From Cellulomonas wangleii (lineage in GTDB: Bacteria; Actinomycetota; Actinomycetes; Actinomycetales; Cellulomonadaceae), in the NCBI RefSeq assembly GCF_018388445.1, contig NZ_CP074405.1, positions 3,410,001 through 3,474,000 on the forward strand: a stretch of DNA of 64,000 nt. Reading direction: 5' to 3'. This document shows positions 34,771 through 43,130 of the stretch, piece after piece (the stretch's first letter is position 1; every line of letters starts with the position of its first letter). The notes under the pieces are model-generated. The model was not told the DNA's origin. It was given only the letters and a program-made list of their open reading frames with translations, and did no database searches. The translations under genes were made by a program, and so were the position numbers.

Positions 34771-36152
34771 GCGGCACGGGGACTGCCGTCGTGTGCCCCG
34801 CGTGCGGCGAGGCCGCGGGCGCCGGTGCGCGCTTCTGCGAGGCGTGCGGGGCACCGCTCGCGGCCGCGCACGGCGCCGGACCGAACGGTGCGGACCCGGC
34901 CGGCCCCGGCAGCGCCGACGCCGGCAGCACGGACCCCGGTCCCGCGTCCGGCGACCCGGCGTCGTCCGGACCCACGTCCGGCGACCCCGCGTCGTCCGGA
35001 CCCACGTCGTCCGCTCCCCTGTCCCCCGGCGGCTCCCCGGAGGGGACCTCCCCGGCCGGCACCGCCGCGGACGGTGCGTCACCGTGCCCCGCGTGCGGCG
35101 GGGACGTCGCCGACGACGGGTACTGCGCGCAGTGCGGTGCCCGCGCCCCCGTCGAGCGCGACCACCGCGAGGAGCGGGCCGCGCCGCACGTCGCGGGCGT
35201 CAGCGACGTCGGCGTGCGGCGGCGCCGCAACGAGGACGCGCTCGCGCTCGGCACCGTCCCGGGGCCCGACCCGGGCGCGGCGGACGGGCAGGCCGTGGGC
35301 TCGTCGCCGGGCGAGGGCGTGAGCGTGCTGGTGGTGTGCGACGGCGTGTCCTCCGCACCCGACTCCGACGTCGCCAGCCAGGCCGCCGCGACCGCGGCCC
35401 GGGACACCCTGGTGGCCGGTGCCGCGCACGTCCCCGCCGACGACGCCGCCGCCTGGTCACGCCTGCTGGTGGCCGCGGGTCACGCCGCGGACGGCGCCGC
35501 CCGTGCCGCCGTCGACGACGCCACCGCCCGGCAGGACCCGCCGTCGTGCACGTTCGCGGCCGTGGTGGCCGGGCCGGGCCTGCTGGTCGCGGGCTGGCTG
35601 GGCGACTCCCGGGTGTACTGGCTCCCCGACGCGGGCACACCGGAGCAGCTGACCGAGGACGACTCGGTGGCAGCCGAGCTCATGGCCGACGGCATGTCCC
35701 GCGCCGCGGCCGAGCGCTCGCCGCAGGCGCACGCGATCACCCGCTGGCTCGGCGCGGACGCCGAGGACGCCACGGCCCGCACCGTCGCCACCCGCCCCGG
35801 CGGACCGGGCTGGGTGCTCGCGTGCTCGGACGGGCTGTGGAACTACGCGTCCGCCCCCGAGGTCGTCGCGGACCTGCTGCGCGACGCCGCGGGGCGGGTC
35901 GGCGACGACCCGCTGGCCCTGTCCCGCGACCTGGTCGCGTGGGCCAACGCGAGCGGCGGGCACGACAACGTGACCGTGGCGCTCGCGCGCGTGCCCGCCC
36001 GCACGGCGGCCGGTGACGCGCAGCAGGACGCGCGGCAGGACGCGCAGGCCGACGCGCCGGACGACGCCGGCACGGCCCCCACCGTCCGCCGCCGACCGCC
36101 CGGTAGCCTCCCCGGAGAACCGACCGCGCACCGGGCACCACCTGCACCCTGA
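34767..36152 (+). CDS. PP2C-type serine/threonine phosphatase with N-terminal zinc ribbons
   Basis: 461 residues from the GTG that overlaps the pknG stop; GTGs at 34755 and 34764 are alternatives. Zinc-ribbon knuckles occur near residues 9-29 (CPACG...CEAC) and near 106-126 (CPACG...CAQC), separated by a Gly/Pro/Ser linker with a tandem D-P-A-S-S-G-P-T-S repeat. The PPM/PP2C domain shows its metal-binding motifs in order: SDVGVRRRRNED, VVCDGVSS, GWLGDSRVYWL, ACSDGLWNY and GGHDNVTVAL. It would reverse PknG phosphorylation. There is no membrane segment, unlike PstP. The C-terminal 50 residues are low-complexity. Confidence 0.94.
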   Translation: MSGTGTAVVCPACGEAAGAGARFCEACGAPLAAAHGAGPNGADPAGPGSADAGSTDPGPASGDPASSGPTSGDPASSGPTSSAPLSPGGSPEGTSPAGTAADGASPCPACGGDVADDGYCAQCGARAPVERDHREERAAPHVAGVSDVGVRRRRNEDALALGTVPGPDPGAADGQAVGSSPGEGVSVLVVCDGVSSAPDSDVASQAAATAARDTLVAGAAHVPADDAAAWSRLLVAAGHAADGAARAAVDDATARQDPPSCTFAAVVAGPGLLVAGWLGDSRVYWLPDAGTPEQLTEDDSVAAELMADGMSRAAAERSPQAHAITRWLGADAEDATARTVATRPGGPGWVLACSDGLWNYASAPEVVADLLRDAAGRVGDDPLALSRDLVAWANASGGHDNVTVALARVPARTAAGDAQQDARQDAQADAPDDAGTAPTVRRRPPGSLPGEPTAHRAPPAP

Positions 36153-36201
36153 ACCACCCGCACCACCCGTCCGACGCCCACCGCACCACCGAGGAGCCAG
36201 C

Positions 36202-37479
36202 GTGGCCACGTTCCGTGCCGAGGTCTTCCAGAACGAGTTCCTGCCCGACGGCGGCACGGACGTGCACGCGATCGTCACGGTGAGCGCCTCGGGCGTCGGC
36301 GGGGCGGGGACCAGCGGCGCCGGCGTCGCGGAGATCGTCATGATCGACACGTCGGGCTCGATGACGGGCCCGATGCTCGCCGCGGCGAAGCACGCGGCGC
36401 AGGTCGCGCTGGACCACATCCCCGACGGGACGTGGTTCGCGATCGTGAGCGGCAGCCACGTGGCCCAGCGCGTCTTCCCGTACCCGAACGCGCCCGTCGC
36501 GATCGTGCAGATGGAGCCGGCCGCGCGGGCGGAGGCCAAGCGGGCCGTCGCGCGGCTGTCGGCGCAGGGCGGCACGGCGATGAGCACGTGGCTGCGGCTC
36601 GCGGACCAGATCTTCGCCACCCAGCCCGCGGTGACGCAGCGGCACGCGATCCTGCTCACCGACGGCAAGAACGAGTCCGAGCCGCGCGACCAGCTCACCG
36701 CGGCGATCGCGGCCGTCACCGGCCGGTTCCAGTGCGACGCGCGCGGCGTGGGCGAGCGCTGGCAGGTCGACGAGCTGCGGGAGATCGCGACGGCCCTGCT
36801 GGGCACGGTCGAGCTCATCGCGAACCCGGCGGACATCGCCGAGGACTTCCGGTCGCTGCTGGCCGCCTCGCTGTCCCGCGGCGTCGCCGACGCGCAGCTG
36901 CGGGTGTGGACGCCGCAGGGCGGGCAGGTGCTGTTCGTCCGCCAGGTGGCGCCGACGGTCGAGGACCTGACGGCCCGCCGCACCGACGTCACACCCCTGG
37001 TCGGCGCGTACCCGACGGGCGCCTGGGCCGACGAGTCCCGCGACTACCACGTGGCCGTGCGCCTGCCGTCCAAGCCGCTCGGCGCCGAGCAGCTCGCGGC
37101 GCGGGTGCAGGTCGCGGTCGGCGGCGAGGTCGTCGCCGCCGGGCTGGTCAAGGCCGTGTGGTCGGACGACGCGTCGCTCACCGCACGCATCAGCCCGGAG
37201 GTCGCGCACTACACGGGTCAGGCCGAGCTCGCGTCGGCGATCCAGGAGGGCCTGGCGGCCAAGGCCGCGGGCGACGAGGCGACGGCGACCGTCAAGCTGG
37301 GCCGCGCGGTGCAGCTCGCGGCCGAGACGGGCAACGAGGAGGCGACGTCGAAGCTGCGTCGCGTCGTGGAGATCGAGGACGAGGAGCACGGCACGGTGCG
37401 ACTGAAGCGCGGCGCGTCCCGCCTGGACGAGATGGCCCTCGACACCGCGTCGACCAAGACCTCGCGGGTGCGGCGGTGA
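36202..37479 (+). CDS. VWA-domain protein of the PknG operon
   Basis: 425 residues. The von Willebrand A domain has a complete MIDAS motif DTSGSM at 49-54, a threonine in GGTAMSTWL and an ILLTDGKN strand. The C-terminal half (about 210-425) is a beta-rich then helical region with a final charged segment. No signal peptide or membrane helix is present, so it is cytosolic. The GTG start has GAGGAG six bases upstream. The 49-base gap after the PP2C gene, plus a TAGCCT -10-like element at 36104-36109, allows a secondary promoter here. VWA proteins paired with TelA and PP2C occur in Ter-type stress systems. The likely role is a divalent-metal-dependent scaffold. Confidence 0.9.
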   Translation: MATFRAEVFQNEFLPDGGTDVHAIVTVSASGVGGAGTSGAGVAEIVMIDTSGSMTGPMLAAAKHAAQVALDHIPDGTWFAIVSGSHVAQRVFPYPNAPVAIVQMEPAARAEAKRAVARLSAQGGTAMSTWLRLADQIFATQPAVTQRHAILLTDGKNESEPRDQLTAAIAAVTGRFQCDARGVGERWQVDELREIATALLGTVELIANPADIAEDFRSLLAASLSRGVADAQLRVWTPQGGQVLFVRQVAPTVEDLTARRTDVTPLVGAYPTGAWADESRDYHVAVRLPSKPLGAEQLAARVQVAVGGEVVAAGLVKAVWSDDASLTARISPEVAHYTGQAELASAIQEGLAAKAAGDEATATVKLGRAVQLAAETGNEEATSKLRRVVEIEDEEHGTVRLKRGASRLDEMALDTASTKTSRVRR

Positions 37480-38291
37480 GCGCCACCTGCCCCGAGGGGC
37501 ACGTCAGCGCGTCGACCGACTACTGCGACGTGTGCGGTGCGCCCATCGCCTCGTCGGGCACCGGCCCTGCGCCGTCCGTACCGACGCCGGCCGTCGCCGC
37601 GCCGTCGACGTGCCCGCACTGCGGGTCGCCCGCGGCGTCCGGTGCGCTGTTCTGCGAGAACTGCGGCTACGACTTCACCACGGGCGTGACGCCCGTGGTG
37701 CACGCCGCCCCCGCGCCGACGCCCGCCGCGTCGACCGGGGCGGTCGTCACGCCGGCACCGGACCCGCAGGGTCCGTCCGACCCCGCGGGCGAGGAGCCGG
37801 GCGCGGGTGCGTCCGGCGCCGAGGCCGGTACGTCGCCGGCGGTGGCCGACCCCGAGGCCGCGCCCCTCGCCCCGCCGGCGCCCGGGGGCGACGCGTGGGT
37901 CGCCGAGCTGTGGGTCGACCCCGACTGGTACGCCGCCCAGCAGGCGGAGGACCCGATGCCGTCCGTGGGCCTGCCCGTGCTGGTGCCGCTGCGGGAGCGC
38001 AGCGTGCTCGTCGGGCGCCCGTCGGCCTCGCGCAACATCCGGCCCCAGGTCGACGCGGGCGCCGACAGCGGGGTCTCCCGTCGGCACTGCCAGCTCAACA
38101 CCGACGGTCAGCGCTGGTGGGTGGAGGACCTGCAGTCGTCGAACGGCACGTTCGTCGCCCGCGTCGGCGAGCCCTTGCCCCAGGACCCGATCCGGCCGGG
38201 GCAGCGCCACGAGCTCCAGGACGGCGACCGGCTGTACCTGGGGTCGTGGACGCGGCTGGTCGTGCGCCGGGCGCTGCCGGGCGAGGTCTGA
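37476..38291 (+). CDS. FHA-domain protein with N-terminal zinc ribbons
   Basis: 271 residues. Two zinc-ribbon knuckle sets open the protein: C5 and His-spaced C17/C20, then C44/C47 and C60/C63. A disordered Pro/Ala linker (about 70-140) follows. A forkhead-associated domain occupies about 160-265, with the phosphothreonine-binding signatures VGR.S, GVSRRHCQL and SSNGTF. It reads as the phospho-dependent partner for PknG, like GarA/OdhI, but its zinc-ribbon head differs from them. No ETTS-like motif was seen in the N-terminal tail. The GTG overlaps the VWA stop. Last gene of the operon; convergent with the kinase gene downstream. Confidence 0.93.
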   Translation: MSATCPEGHVSASTDYCDVCGAPIASSGTGPAPSVPTPAVAAPSTCPHCGSPAASGALFCENCGYDFTTGVTPVVHAAPAPTPAASTGAVVTPAPDPQGPSDPAGEEPGAGASGAEAGTSPAVADPEAAPLAPPAPGGDAWVAELWVDPDWYAAQQAEDPMPSVGLPVLVPLRERSVLVGRPSASRNIRPQVDAGADSGVSRRHCQLNTDGQRWWVEDLQSSNGTFVARVGEPLPQDPIRPGQRHELQDGDRLYLGSWTRLVVRRALPGEV

Positions 38292-38293
38292 CC

Positions 38294-38327
38294 CGACCGG
38301 ACGGCGCACGGCGGCGCACGCCGGTCG
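38294..38327. terminator. Possible bidirectional terminator
   Basis: A 7-bp inverted repeat CGACCGG / CCGGTCG with a 20-base GC-rich loop sits in the 58-base gap between the convergent FHA and uridine-kinase-like genes. Weak on its own; supported mainly by position. Confidence 0.3.
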
Positions 38328-38349
38328 CGGGGTCCGGTCGCTCGCGGGG

Positions 38350-39066
38350 TCAGGCAGCGCCGGTGCCGTCCCCGGCGACCTCGACGCGGGGCCGCCCGGC
38401 GGGCACGGGCTGCACGGACCGGGCGACCTCGGCCGGGTCGATGATGCGCGGGTCACCGGTGGTCCCGACGACGAGGGACGCCCGCCGCCAGGGCTCGGCC
38501 GCCGCGAGGTAGAGCTGCTGGGCACCGGCGTACCGCGCCAGGGGTCCCCGTGTGGCGTCGGGGTCGACACCGTCCCGCGCGACCATGCGGTGCGCGCCCA
38601 CGTCGAACGGCACGTGCAGGTACATCGACCAGTCCCACCGGTGCCACAGCTCGTCGCGGTGCAGGAACGTGCCCTCCACCAGCACGAGCGCGTCGTCGGG
38701 TGCCCGCAGCGTCGGTGCGGGCGCCGTCCGGTCCCGCTCCCGGTCGAACGACGCGGTGACGTAGCGCCCGTCGCCGCCCGGCCCCAGGGGCGCGAGCGCG
38801 AGGTCGATCAGCGCGCGGTAGTCGTACGCGTCGAGCCAGAAGCCCTCCGGCGACATGCGGCCCCGCGCGTGACGCACGGCCGAGGGATGGAAGAAGTCGT
38901 CGGCGTGCAGCACGACCACGGGGCGGTCGGGCACGCGCGCGGCGAGCCGGGCGGTGAGGGTGGTCTTGCCGGCGGCGCCGATCCCGTCGACGGCGACCAG
39001 CGCCCGTCGTCCGCGCGGCAGGGCGTCGAGCATCCGCGCGACGACCAGGTCGAGGTCCCCTGCCAT
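38350..39066 (-). CDS. Uridine-kinase-like P-loop protein
   Basis: 238 residues. P-loop GIGAAGKTT at about 28-36, then VVVLHADDFFHPS, the acceptor-site region of uridine kinase/phosphoribulokinase folds, and a WLDAYDYRALI segment. An adenine-clamp 'VLVEGTFLHR' strand follows near 130. Actinobacteria have many such proteins annotated as uridine kinase family; true substrate is uncertain. The ATG has GGGAGG six bases upstream. It is convergent with the PknG operon and divergent from the PPOX gene, with no obvious partner. The last 30 residues are low-complexity. Confidence 0.82.
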   Translation of the reverse strand: MAGDLDLVVARMLDALPRGRRALVAVDGIGAAGKTTLTARLAARVPDRPVVVLHADDFFHPSAVRHARGRMSPEGFWLDAYDYRALIDLALAPLGPGGDGRYVTASFDRERDRTAPAPTLRAPDDALVLVEGTFLHRDELWHRWDWSMYLHVPFDVGAHRMVARDGVDPDATRGPLARYAGAQQLYLAAAEPWRRASLVVGTTGDPRIIDPAEVARSVQPVPAGRPRVEVAGDGTGAA

Positions 39067-39169
39067 ACCGCCTCCCGCGTGTCGTCGGCAGCGTGGCGCA
39101 TCGCACCGGGCCCGGCAAGCCGGGGCGCGGGGGCGTGCGCCGCCCCGCCCGGCGGCCGCCCCGGGGTCG

Positions 39170-39175
39170 TAGGGT
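39170..39175 (+). promoter_or_regulatory. Leaderless -10 element, PPOX gene
   Basis: TAGGGT six bases before the ATG at 39182, with no ribosome-binding site between. The spacing puts the transcription start at or next to the ATG, the usual actinobacterial leaderless arrangement. Confidence 0.55.
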
Positions 39176-39181
39176 CACCCC

Positions 39182-39664
39182 ATGGCACGCAGCATCGCGA
39201 CGACCACCCCCGTCGACCTGACCACGCTCCTGGACTTCGTGCGCCCGCGGCACCACCTGCTGCTGGTGACGACGCGCGCGGACGGCCGGCCGCAGGTCTC
39301 GCCGGTCAGCGGCGGTGTCGACGACGCGGGCCGCATCGTGATCTCGACGTACCCGGACCGCGCCAAGACCCGCAACGCGGCGCGTGACCCGAGGGTCAGC
39401 GTGTGCGTGCTGTCCGACGAGTGGGACGGCCCCTGGGTGCAGGTCGACGGGACCGCCGAGGTGCTGCACATGCCGCAGGCCGAGGACGCCCTCGTGGACT
39501 ACTACCGGTGCATCGCCGGTGAGCACCCCGACTGGGACGAGTACCGCGCCGCGATGCGGCTGCAGGGCAAGAGCCTGATCCGCGTGACCCCCGAGCGGTG
39601 GGGCCCGCTGGCCACGGGCGGCTTCCCCGCCGACGTCGCCGCCCGGCTCGACGCCACGACCTGA
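39182..39664 (+). CDS. PPOX-class F420/FMN-dependent oxidoreductase
   Basis: 160 residues with a split beta-barrel fold of the pyridoxamine-5'-phosphate oxidase-like group. The opening 'LLDFVRPRHHLLLVTTRADGRPQVSPVSGGVDDAGRI' pattern, the KTRN motif near 62 and a closing 'SLIRVTPERW' strand match the F420-dependent TIGR03618-type proteins common in actinobacteria. These reduce small unsaturated substrates, such as biliverdin in Rv2074, or quinone-like compounds; the substrate here cannot be read. Translation is probably leaderless. It stands alone. Confidence 0.88.
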   Translation: MARSIATTTPVDLTTLLDFVRPRHHLLLVTTRADGRPQVSPVSGGVDDAGRIVISTYPDRAKTRNAARDPRVSVCVLSDEWDGPWVQVDGTAEVLHMPQAEDALVDYYRCIAGEHPDWDEYRAAMRLQGKSLIRVTPERWGPLATGGFPADVAARLDATT

Positions 39665-39752
39665 GGCACGACGAGCCAGGCGTCCCGCGTCCGGGGACGA
39701 GGGCTCCGCGCACCCCACGCGGTGGGACCGGCCGGTCGCGGTGGCCCGACCC

Positions 39753-40388
39753 TCAGCGGACGCCGGCGCCCGGGTGCACGATCAGCCAGGTCGCGACCGT
39801 GACGTCGTCGGACCGGTTGCTGAGCCGGTGCGGTGTGGTGCACGCGTAGGAGATCGTGTCGCCGGCGCGCAGCACGACGCGCTCGTCGGCGAAGTCGACG
39901 GTGAGCTCACCGCGCACGACCGTCCCGATCTCGTACCCGACGTGCGTGACGAGCTCGTGCTGCCGGCCCGCGACGGTGTGCGGCGGGTACGTCGACTCGA
40001 AGAAGTCGACGTCGTGCGAGATGCCGGGCGACAGGCGTCGGTACACGACGCCGCCCTCCAGCGTCACGGACTCCACCTCGACGGCACGACGCACGACGTA
40101 GCCGTCGGGCACGGGGGTGGACAGCTCGACGTCGGGTGTTCCGGACGTGCCGCCGAAGACGTCGACGAGGGTGGCGTCCATGGCGGTGACGAGCTCGAAG
40201 AGCCGGTTCACGGAGGGCCGCAGCACGCCGCGCTCGATCTGGGAGACGGCGCTGGCGGAGATCCCGAGCCGCGCACCGACCTCGCGCAGCGTCAGGCCAC
40301 GCTCCTCGCGCAGGCCCCGCAGCCGCGCCCCCAGCTGCTCGGCGTCGAACGACGCCAGCAGGCTGCCGGTGTCCGGCGCGGTGCTCAT
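39753..40388 (-). CDS. XRE-cupin transcriptional regulator
   Basis: 211 residues. An N-terminal Cro/XRE helix-turn-helix (about 20-75) contains LRGLREERGLTLREVGARLGIS and SQIERG. A C-terminal cupin domain (about 130-205) has the GYEIGTVVRGELTVDF and CTTPHRLSN metal/ligand-box segments. Such regulators usually control a nearby transporter and enzyme for a small metabolite. The ATG at 40388 was preferred to one at 40415 because GAGGAGG lies eight bases before it. It is divergent from the NCS1 permease, so it probably controls that operon in response to the permease substrate. Confidence 0.92.
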   Translation of the reverse strand: MSTAPDTGSLLASFDAEQLGARLRGLREERGLTLREVGARLGISASAVSQIERGVLRPSVNRLFELVTAMDATLVDVFGGTSGTPDVELSTPVPDGYVVRRAVEVESVTLEGGVVYRRLSPGISHDVDFFESTYPPHTVAGRQHELVTHVGYEIGTVVRGELTVDFADERVVLRAGDTISYACTTPHRLSNRSDDVTVATWLIVHPGAGVR

Positions 40389-40433
40389 CGGGCCGCCTCC
40401 TCGGGGATCACGCATGAAGCAGGAAGTTCACGC

Positions 40434-40472
40434 GGCAGAAACCTGCCCCGGGTTGTGAAGTCATAGATTCAC
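40434..40472. promoter_or_regulatory. Divergent operator region, XRE regulator / NCS1 permease
   Basis: Two short dyads lie in the 241-base divergent gap. One is GGCAG-AAAC-CTGCC (40434-40447). The other is GTGAA-N8-TTCAC (40455-40472), whose spacer holds a TAGATT -10-like element for the permease. The patch is visibly richer in A+T than its surroundings. The GTGAA dyad is the better candidate operator, and binding would block RNA polymerase. Confidence 0.45.
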
Positions 40473-40629
40473 GACTCGGGACGAACCGGAAGCAGCCGCT
40501 TCAGGTCGGCCCACGGTACGTGATCCCGTCCGCCCTCGGCCAGGGCGGACCCCCGGTCGGCCACACCGACCCTCGGCACCCCGGTGCCCGCGCCGCACCC
40601 TCCCCGACGTCCCGAGTGCGAGGACCACC

Positions 40630-42321
40630 ATGACCGCTCCGCACGACACCCCGGCCGTCCCCCCGGGCACGCCCGCCCCCGCCACGGCCCCACCCGGCGC
40701 CTCCGCCCCGCCCAGCGCCGTCGCCCCGCTGCCCGGCACCAAGCCGCACGACCTCGTCGAGGCCGCGGGCATGCCGATCGGCGCCGGCGAGATCAAGGCC
40801 ACCTACGACCCGCGCCTGACCAACGAGGACCTCGCGCCGCTGCAGAAGCAGACCTGGTCGTCGTACAACATCTTCGCGTTCTGGATGTCCGACGTGCACA
40901 GCGTCGGCGGCTACGTCACGGCGGGCTCGCTGTTCGCCCTGGGCCTCGCGTCCTGGCAGGTGCTCGTCGCGCTCGTCGTCGGCATCGTCATCGTCCAGGT
41001 GTTCTGCAACCTCGTCGCCAAGCCCAGCCAGAAGACCGGCGTGCCCTACCCGGTCATCAACCGGGCGATCTTCGGGGTGCTCGGGGCGAACATCCCCGCG
41101 ATCATCCGCGGCCTCATCGCGGTGGCCTGGTACGGCGTGCAGACCTTCCTGGCGGCCGAGGCGCTCAACATCATCTTCCTCAAGTTCCTGCCCGCCTCGC
41201 AGTCCCTGCTCGAGCCGTCGTTCCTCGGCCTGAGCGCGCTCGGCTGGATCTCCTACGCGATCCTCTGGCTCGCGCAGGCGGCGGTGTTCTGGAACGGCAT
41301 GGAGACCATCCGCCGGTTCATCGACTGGGCCGGGCCGGCGGTCTACGTCGTCATGATCGTCCTGGCCGTGTACCTGGTGTCCGAGGCCGGCTGGTCGAAC
41401 ATCTCGCTCAACCTGTCGTCCGGCCCGCCCCTGACGTTCGCGGCGTCGATTCCCGTGATGCTCTCGGCGATCGCGCTGGTCGTGTCGTACTTCTCCGGCC
41501 CGATGCTCAACTTCGGCGACTTCTCCCGCTACGGCCGGTCGTTCGCGGCGGTGAGGAAGGGCAACTTCCTCGGCCTGCCGCTCAACTTCCTGTTCTTCTC
41601 GCTGCTCACCGTGGTCTGCGCGTCGGCGACGGTCCCGGTGTTCGGCAGGCTCATCACGGACCCGATCCACACGGTGCAGGCGATCGACACCCCGTTCGCG
41701 ATCCTGCTGGGCGGGCTGACGTTCGTCACCGCGACCGTCGGCATCAACATCGTCGCCAACTTCATCTCCCCCGCGTTCGACTTCTCCAACGTCTCGCCGC
41801 AGCGGATCTCGTGGCGCACCGGCGGCATGATCGCCGCCGTCGGGTCGGTCGTCCTGACGCCCTGGAACTGGTACGCCAACGACGACGCGATCCACTACAC
41901 GCTCGGCGTGCTGGGCGCCCTCATCGGCCCGCTGTTCGGCATCCTCATCGCCGGGTACTACGTGATCGGCCGCCAGTGCGTGCACGTCGACGACATGTTC
42001 ACCATGGCCCCCACCGGGCGCTACTGGTACAGCCGCGGGTACAACCGCAACGCGGTCGCGACCGTCGTCGGCGCGGGCGTGGTGTCGGTCGCGGCCGCCG
42101 TGCTCCCCAAGCTCGCGAAGTCGATCGGCCTGGTCGACGTCACCTGGATCGCGTCGTACTCGTGGTTCATCGGCTGCGGGCTCGGGTTCGCGATGTTCGT
42201 CTGGCTGGAGCGGCGCAACCCGCAGATGCCGACGCTCGCGGCGTCCGACGCGCACGTGTCCGACGGCCACCAGGACGCCCCGGCGGTCGTCAGCCACCAC
42301 GCGCACCCCACGGGCTCCTGA
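40630..42321 (+). CDS. NCS1-family nucleobase/hydantoin permease
   Basis: 563 residues. A cytosolic Pro/Ala-rich N-terminus (about 1-75) precedes some twelve membrane helices. NCS1 landmarks are WSSYNIFAFWMSDVHSVGG in helix 1, 'KTGVPYPVINRAIFGVLGANIPAIIRG', 'AWYGVQTFLAAEAL' and FGDFSRYG in the middle loop, then FDFSNVSP. These match the Mhp1/allantoin/cytosine permease group, sodium or proton symporters for hydantoins, allantoin or nucleobases. The following hydantoin-racemase-like enzyme favours a hydantoin or allantoin substrate. ATG about ten bases after an AGGACC site. Gene stop is nine bases before the racemase start. Confidence 0.92.
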   Translation: MTAPHDTPAVPPGTPAPATAPPGASAPPSAVAPLPGTKPHDLVEAAGMPIGAGEIKATYDPRLTNEDLAPLQKQTWSSYNIFAFWMSDVHSVGGYVTAGSLFALGLASWQVLVALVVGIVIVQVFCNLVAKPSQKTGVPYPVINRAIFGVLGANIPAIIRGLIAVAWYGVQTFLAAEALNIIFLKFLPASQSLLEPSFLGLSALGWISYAILWLAQAAVFWNGMETIRRFIDWAGPAVYVVMIVLAVYLVSEAGWSNISLNLSSGPPLTFAASIPVMLSAIALVVSYFSGPMLNFGDFSRYGRSFAAVRKGNFLGLPLNFLFFSLLTVVCASATVPVFGRLITDPIHTVQAIDTPFAILLGGLTFVTATVGINIVANFISPAFDFSNVSPQRISWRTGGMIAAVGSVVLTPWNWYANDDAIHYTLGVLGALIGPLFGILIAGYYVIGRQCVHVDDMFTMAPTGRYWYSRGYNRNAVATVVGAGVVSVAAAVLPKLAKSIGLVDVTWIASYSWFIGCGLGFAMFVWLERRNPQMPTLAASDAHVSDGHQDAPAVVSHHAHPTGS

Positions 42322-42329
42322 GGCCGGTC

Positions 42330-43100
42330 GTGCGCGACGACATCCGCCTGCGGGTGGTCAACCCGAACACCACCCGGGCGATGACCGACCTCATCGGTCG
42401 GTCCGCCCGGGTGGTGGCCGGGCCCGGGGTCACGGTCGAGGCCGTGCAGCCCACCACCGGCCCCGCGTCGATCGAGAGCCACTACGAGGAGGCGCTGGCC
42501 GCGGTCGGCGTGCTCGAGCAGGTGCGGGTCGGCGAGGGCGACGGCGTCGACGCGTACGTCGTCGCCTGCTTCGGGGACCCCGGGCTGGACGCGGCGCGCG
42601 AGCTGGCGCGCGGCCCGGTGGTCGGGATCGCGGAGGCGGCGTTCCACGCGGCGACGATGGTCGCGCGGCGGTTCAGCGTGGTGACGTCGCTGGGCCGCAC
42701 CGTGGGGCGCGCGCACGAGCTGCTCGACCGCTACGGGTTCGCGCGCGCCTGCGCCGGGGTGCACGCCTGCGAGATCCCGGTGCTGCAGATCGAGGCGCCG
42801 GGCGCGCTGGACCGGGTCACCGCGGCGTGCCGGGCGGCGGTCGAGGCCGACGACGTCGACGCCGTGGTGCTCGGCTGCGCCGGCATGGCCGGGTACACCG
42901 GGCGGATCTCCGAGGCCGTCGGGGTGCCCGTGGTCGACGGCGTCACCGCGGCGACGACGTTCGCGGCCGCGCTGGTGCGGGCCGGCCTGCGGACCTCCGA
43001 GCGCTCGGAGTACGCCCGGCCGCCGTCCAAGCCGGTGCCGGGGCTGCTCCAGGAGTTCGCTGTCGGGCCCGCGGGGCTCACCGCCGTCGCGACGGGCTGA
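42330..43100 (+). CDS. Asp/Glu/hydantoin racemase family enzyme
   Basis: 256 residues. The family opening LRVVNPNTT is followed by two catalytic-type cysteines: C80 in VVACFGDPG and C183 in VLGCAGMAG. These are the acid/base pair in hydantoin and allantoin racemases. An EAAFHAATMVARRFSVVTSL segment is also typical. The enzyme would interconvert enantiomers of a 5-substituted hydantoin or allantoin taken up by the NCS1 permease. No hydantoinase or carbamoylase gene is in view. GTG start at 42330, nine bases after the permease stop, with AGGCC upstream. Confidence 0.9.
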   Translation: MRDDIRLRVVNPNTTRAMTDLIGRSARVVAGPGVTVEAVQPTTGPASIESHYEEALAAVGVLEQVRVGEGDGVDAYVVACFGDPGLDAARELARGPVVGIAEAAFHAATMVARRFSVVTSLGRTVGRAHELLDRYGFARACAGVHACEIPVLQIEAPGALDRVTAACRAAVEADDVDAVVLGCAGMAGYTGRISEAVGVPVVDGVTAATTFAAALVRAGLRTSERSEYARPPSKPVPGLLQEFAVGPAGLTAVATG

Positions 43101-43108
43101 CGAGAGCC

Positions 43109-43128
43109 CGGGGCGCGACAGGGCCCCG
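43109..43128. terminator. Short hairpin between convergent racemase and thioesterase genes
   Basis: A 6-bp stem CGGGGC / GCCCCG with an 8-base loop lies in the 30-base convergent gap. Plausible shared terminator, weak by stem length. Confidence 0.3.
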
Positions 43129-43130
43129 AC

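Noticed and set aside
41529..41879. Antisense frame within the NCS1 permease gene
   Set aside because: The plus strand encodes well-conserved membrane helices throughout; the antisense product has no features.
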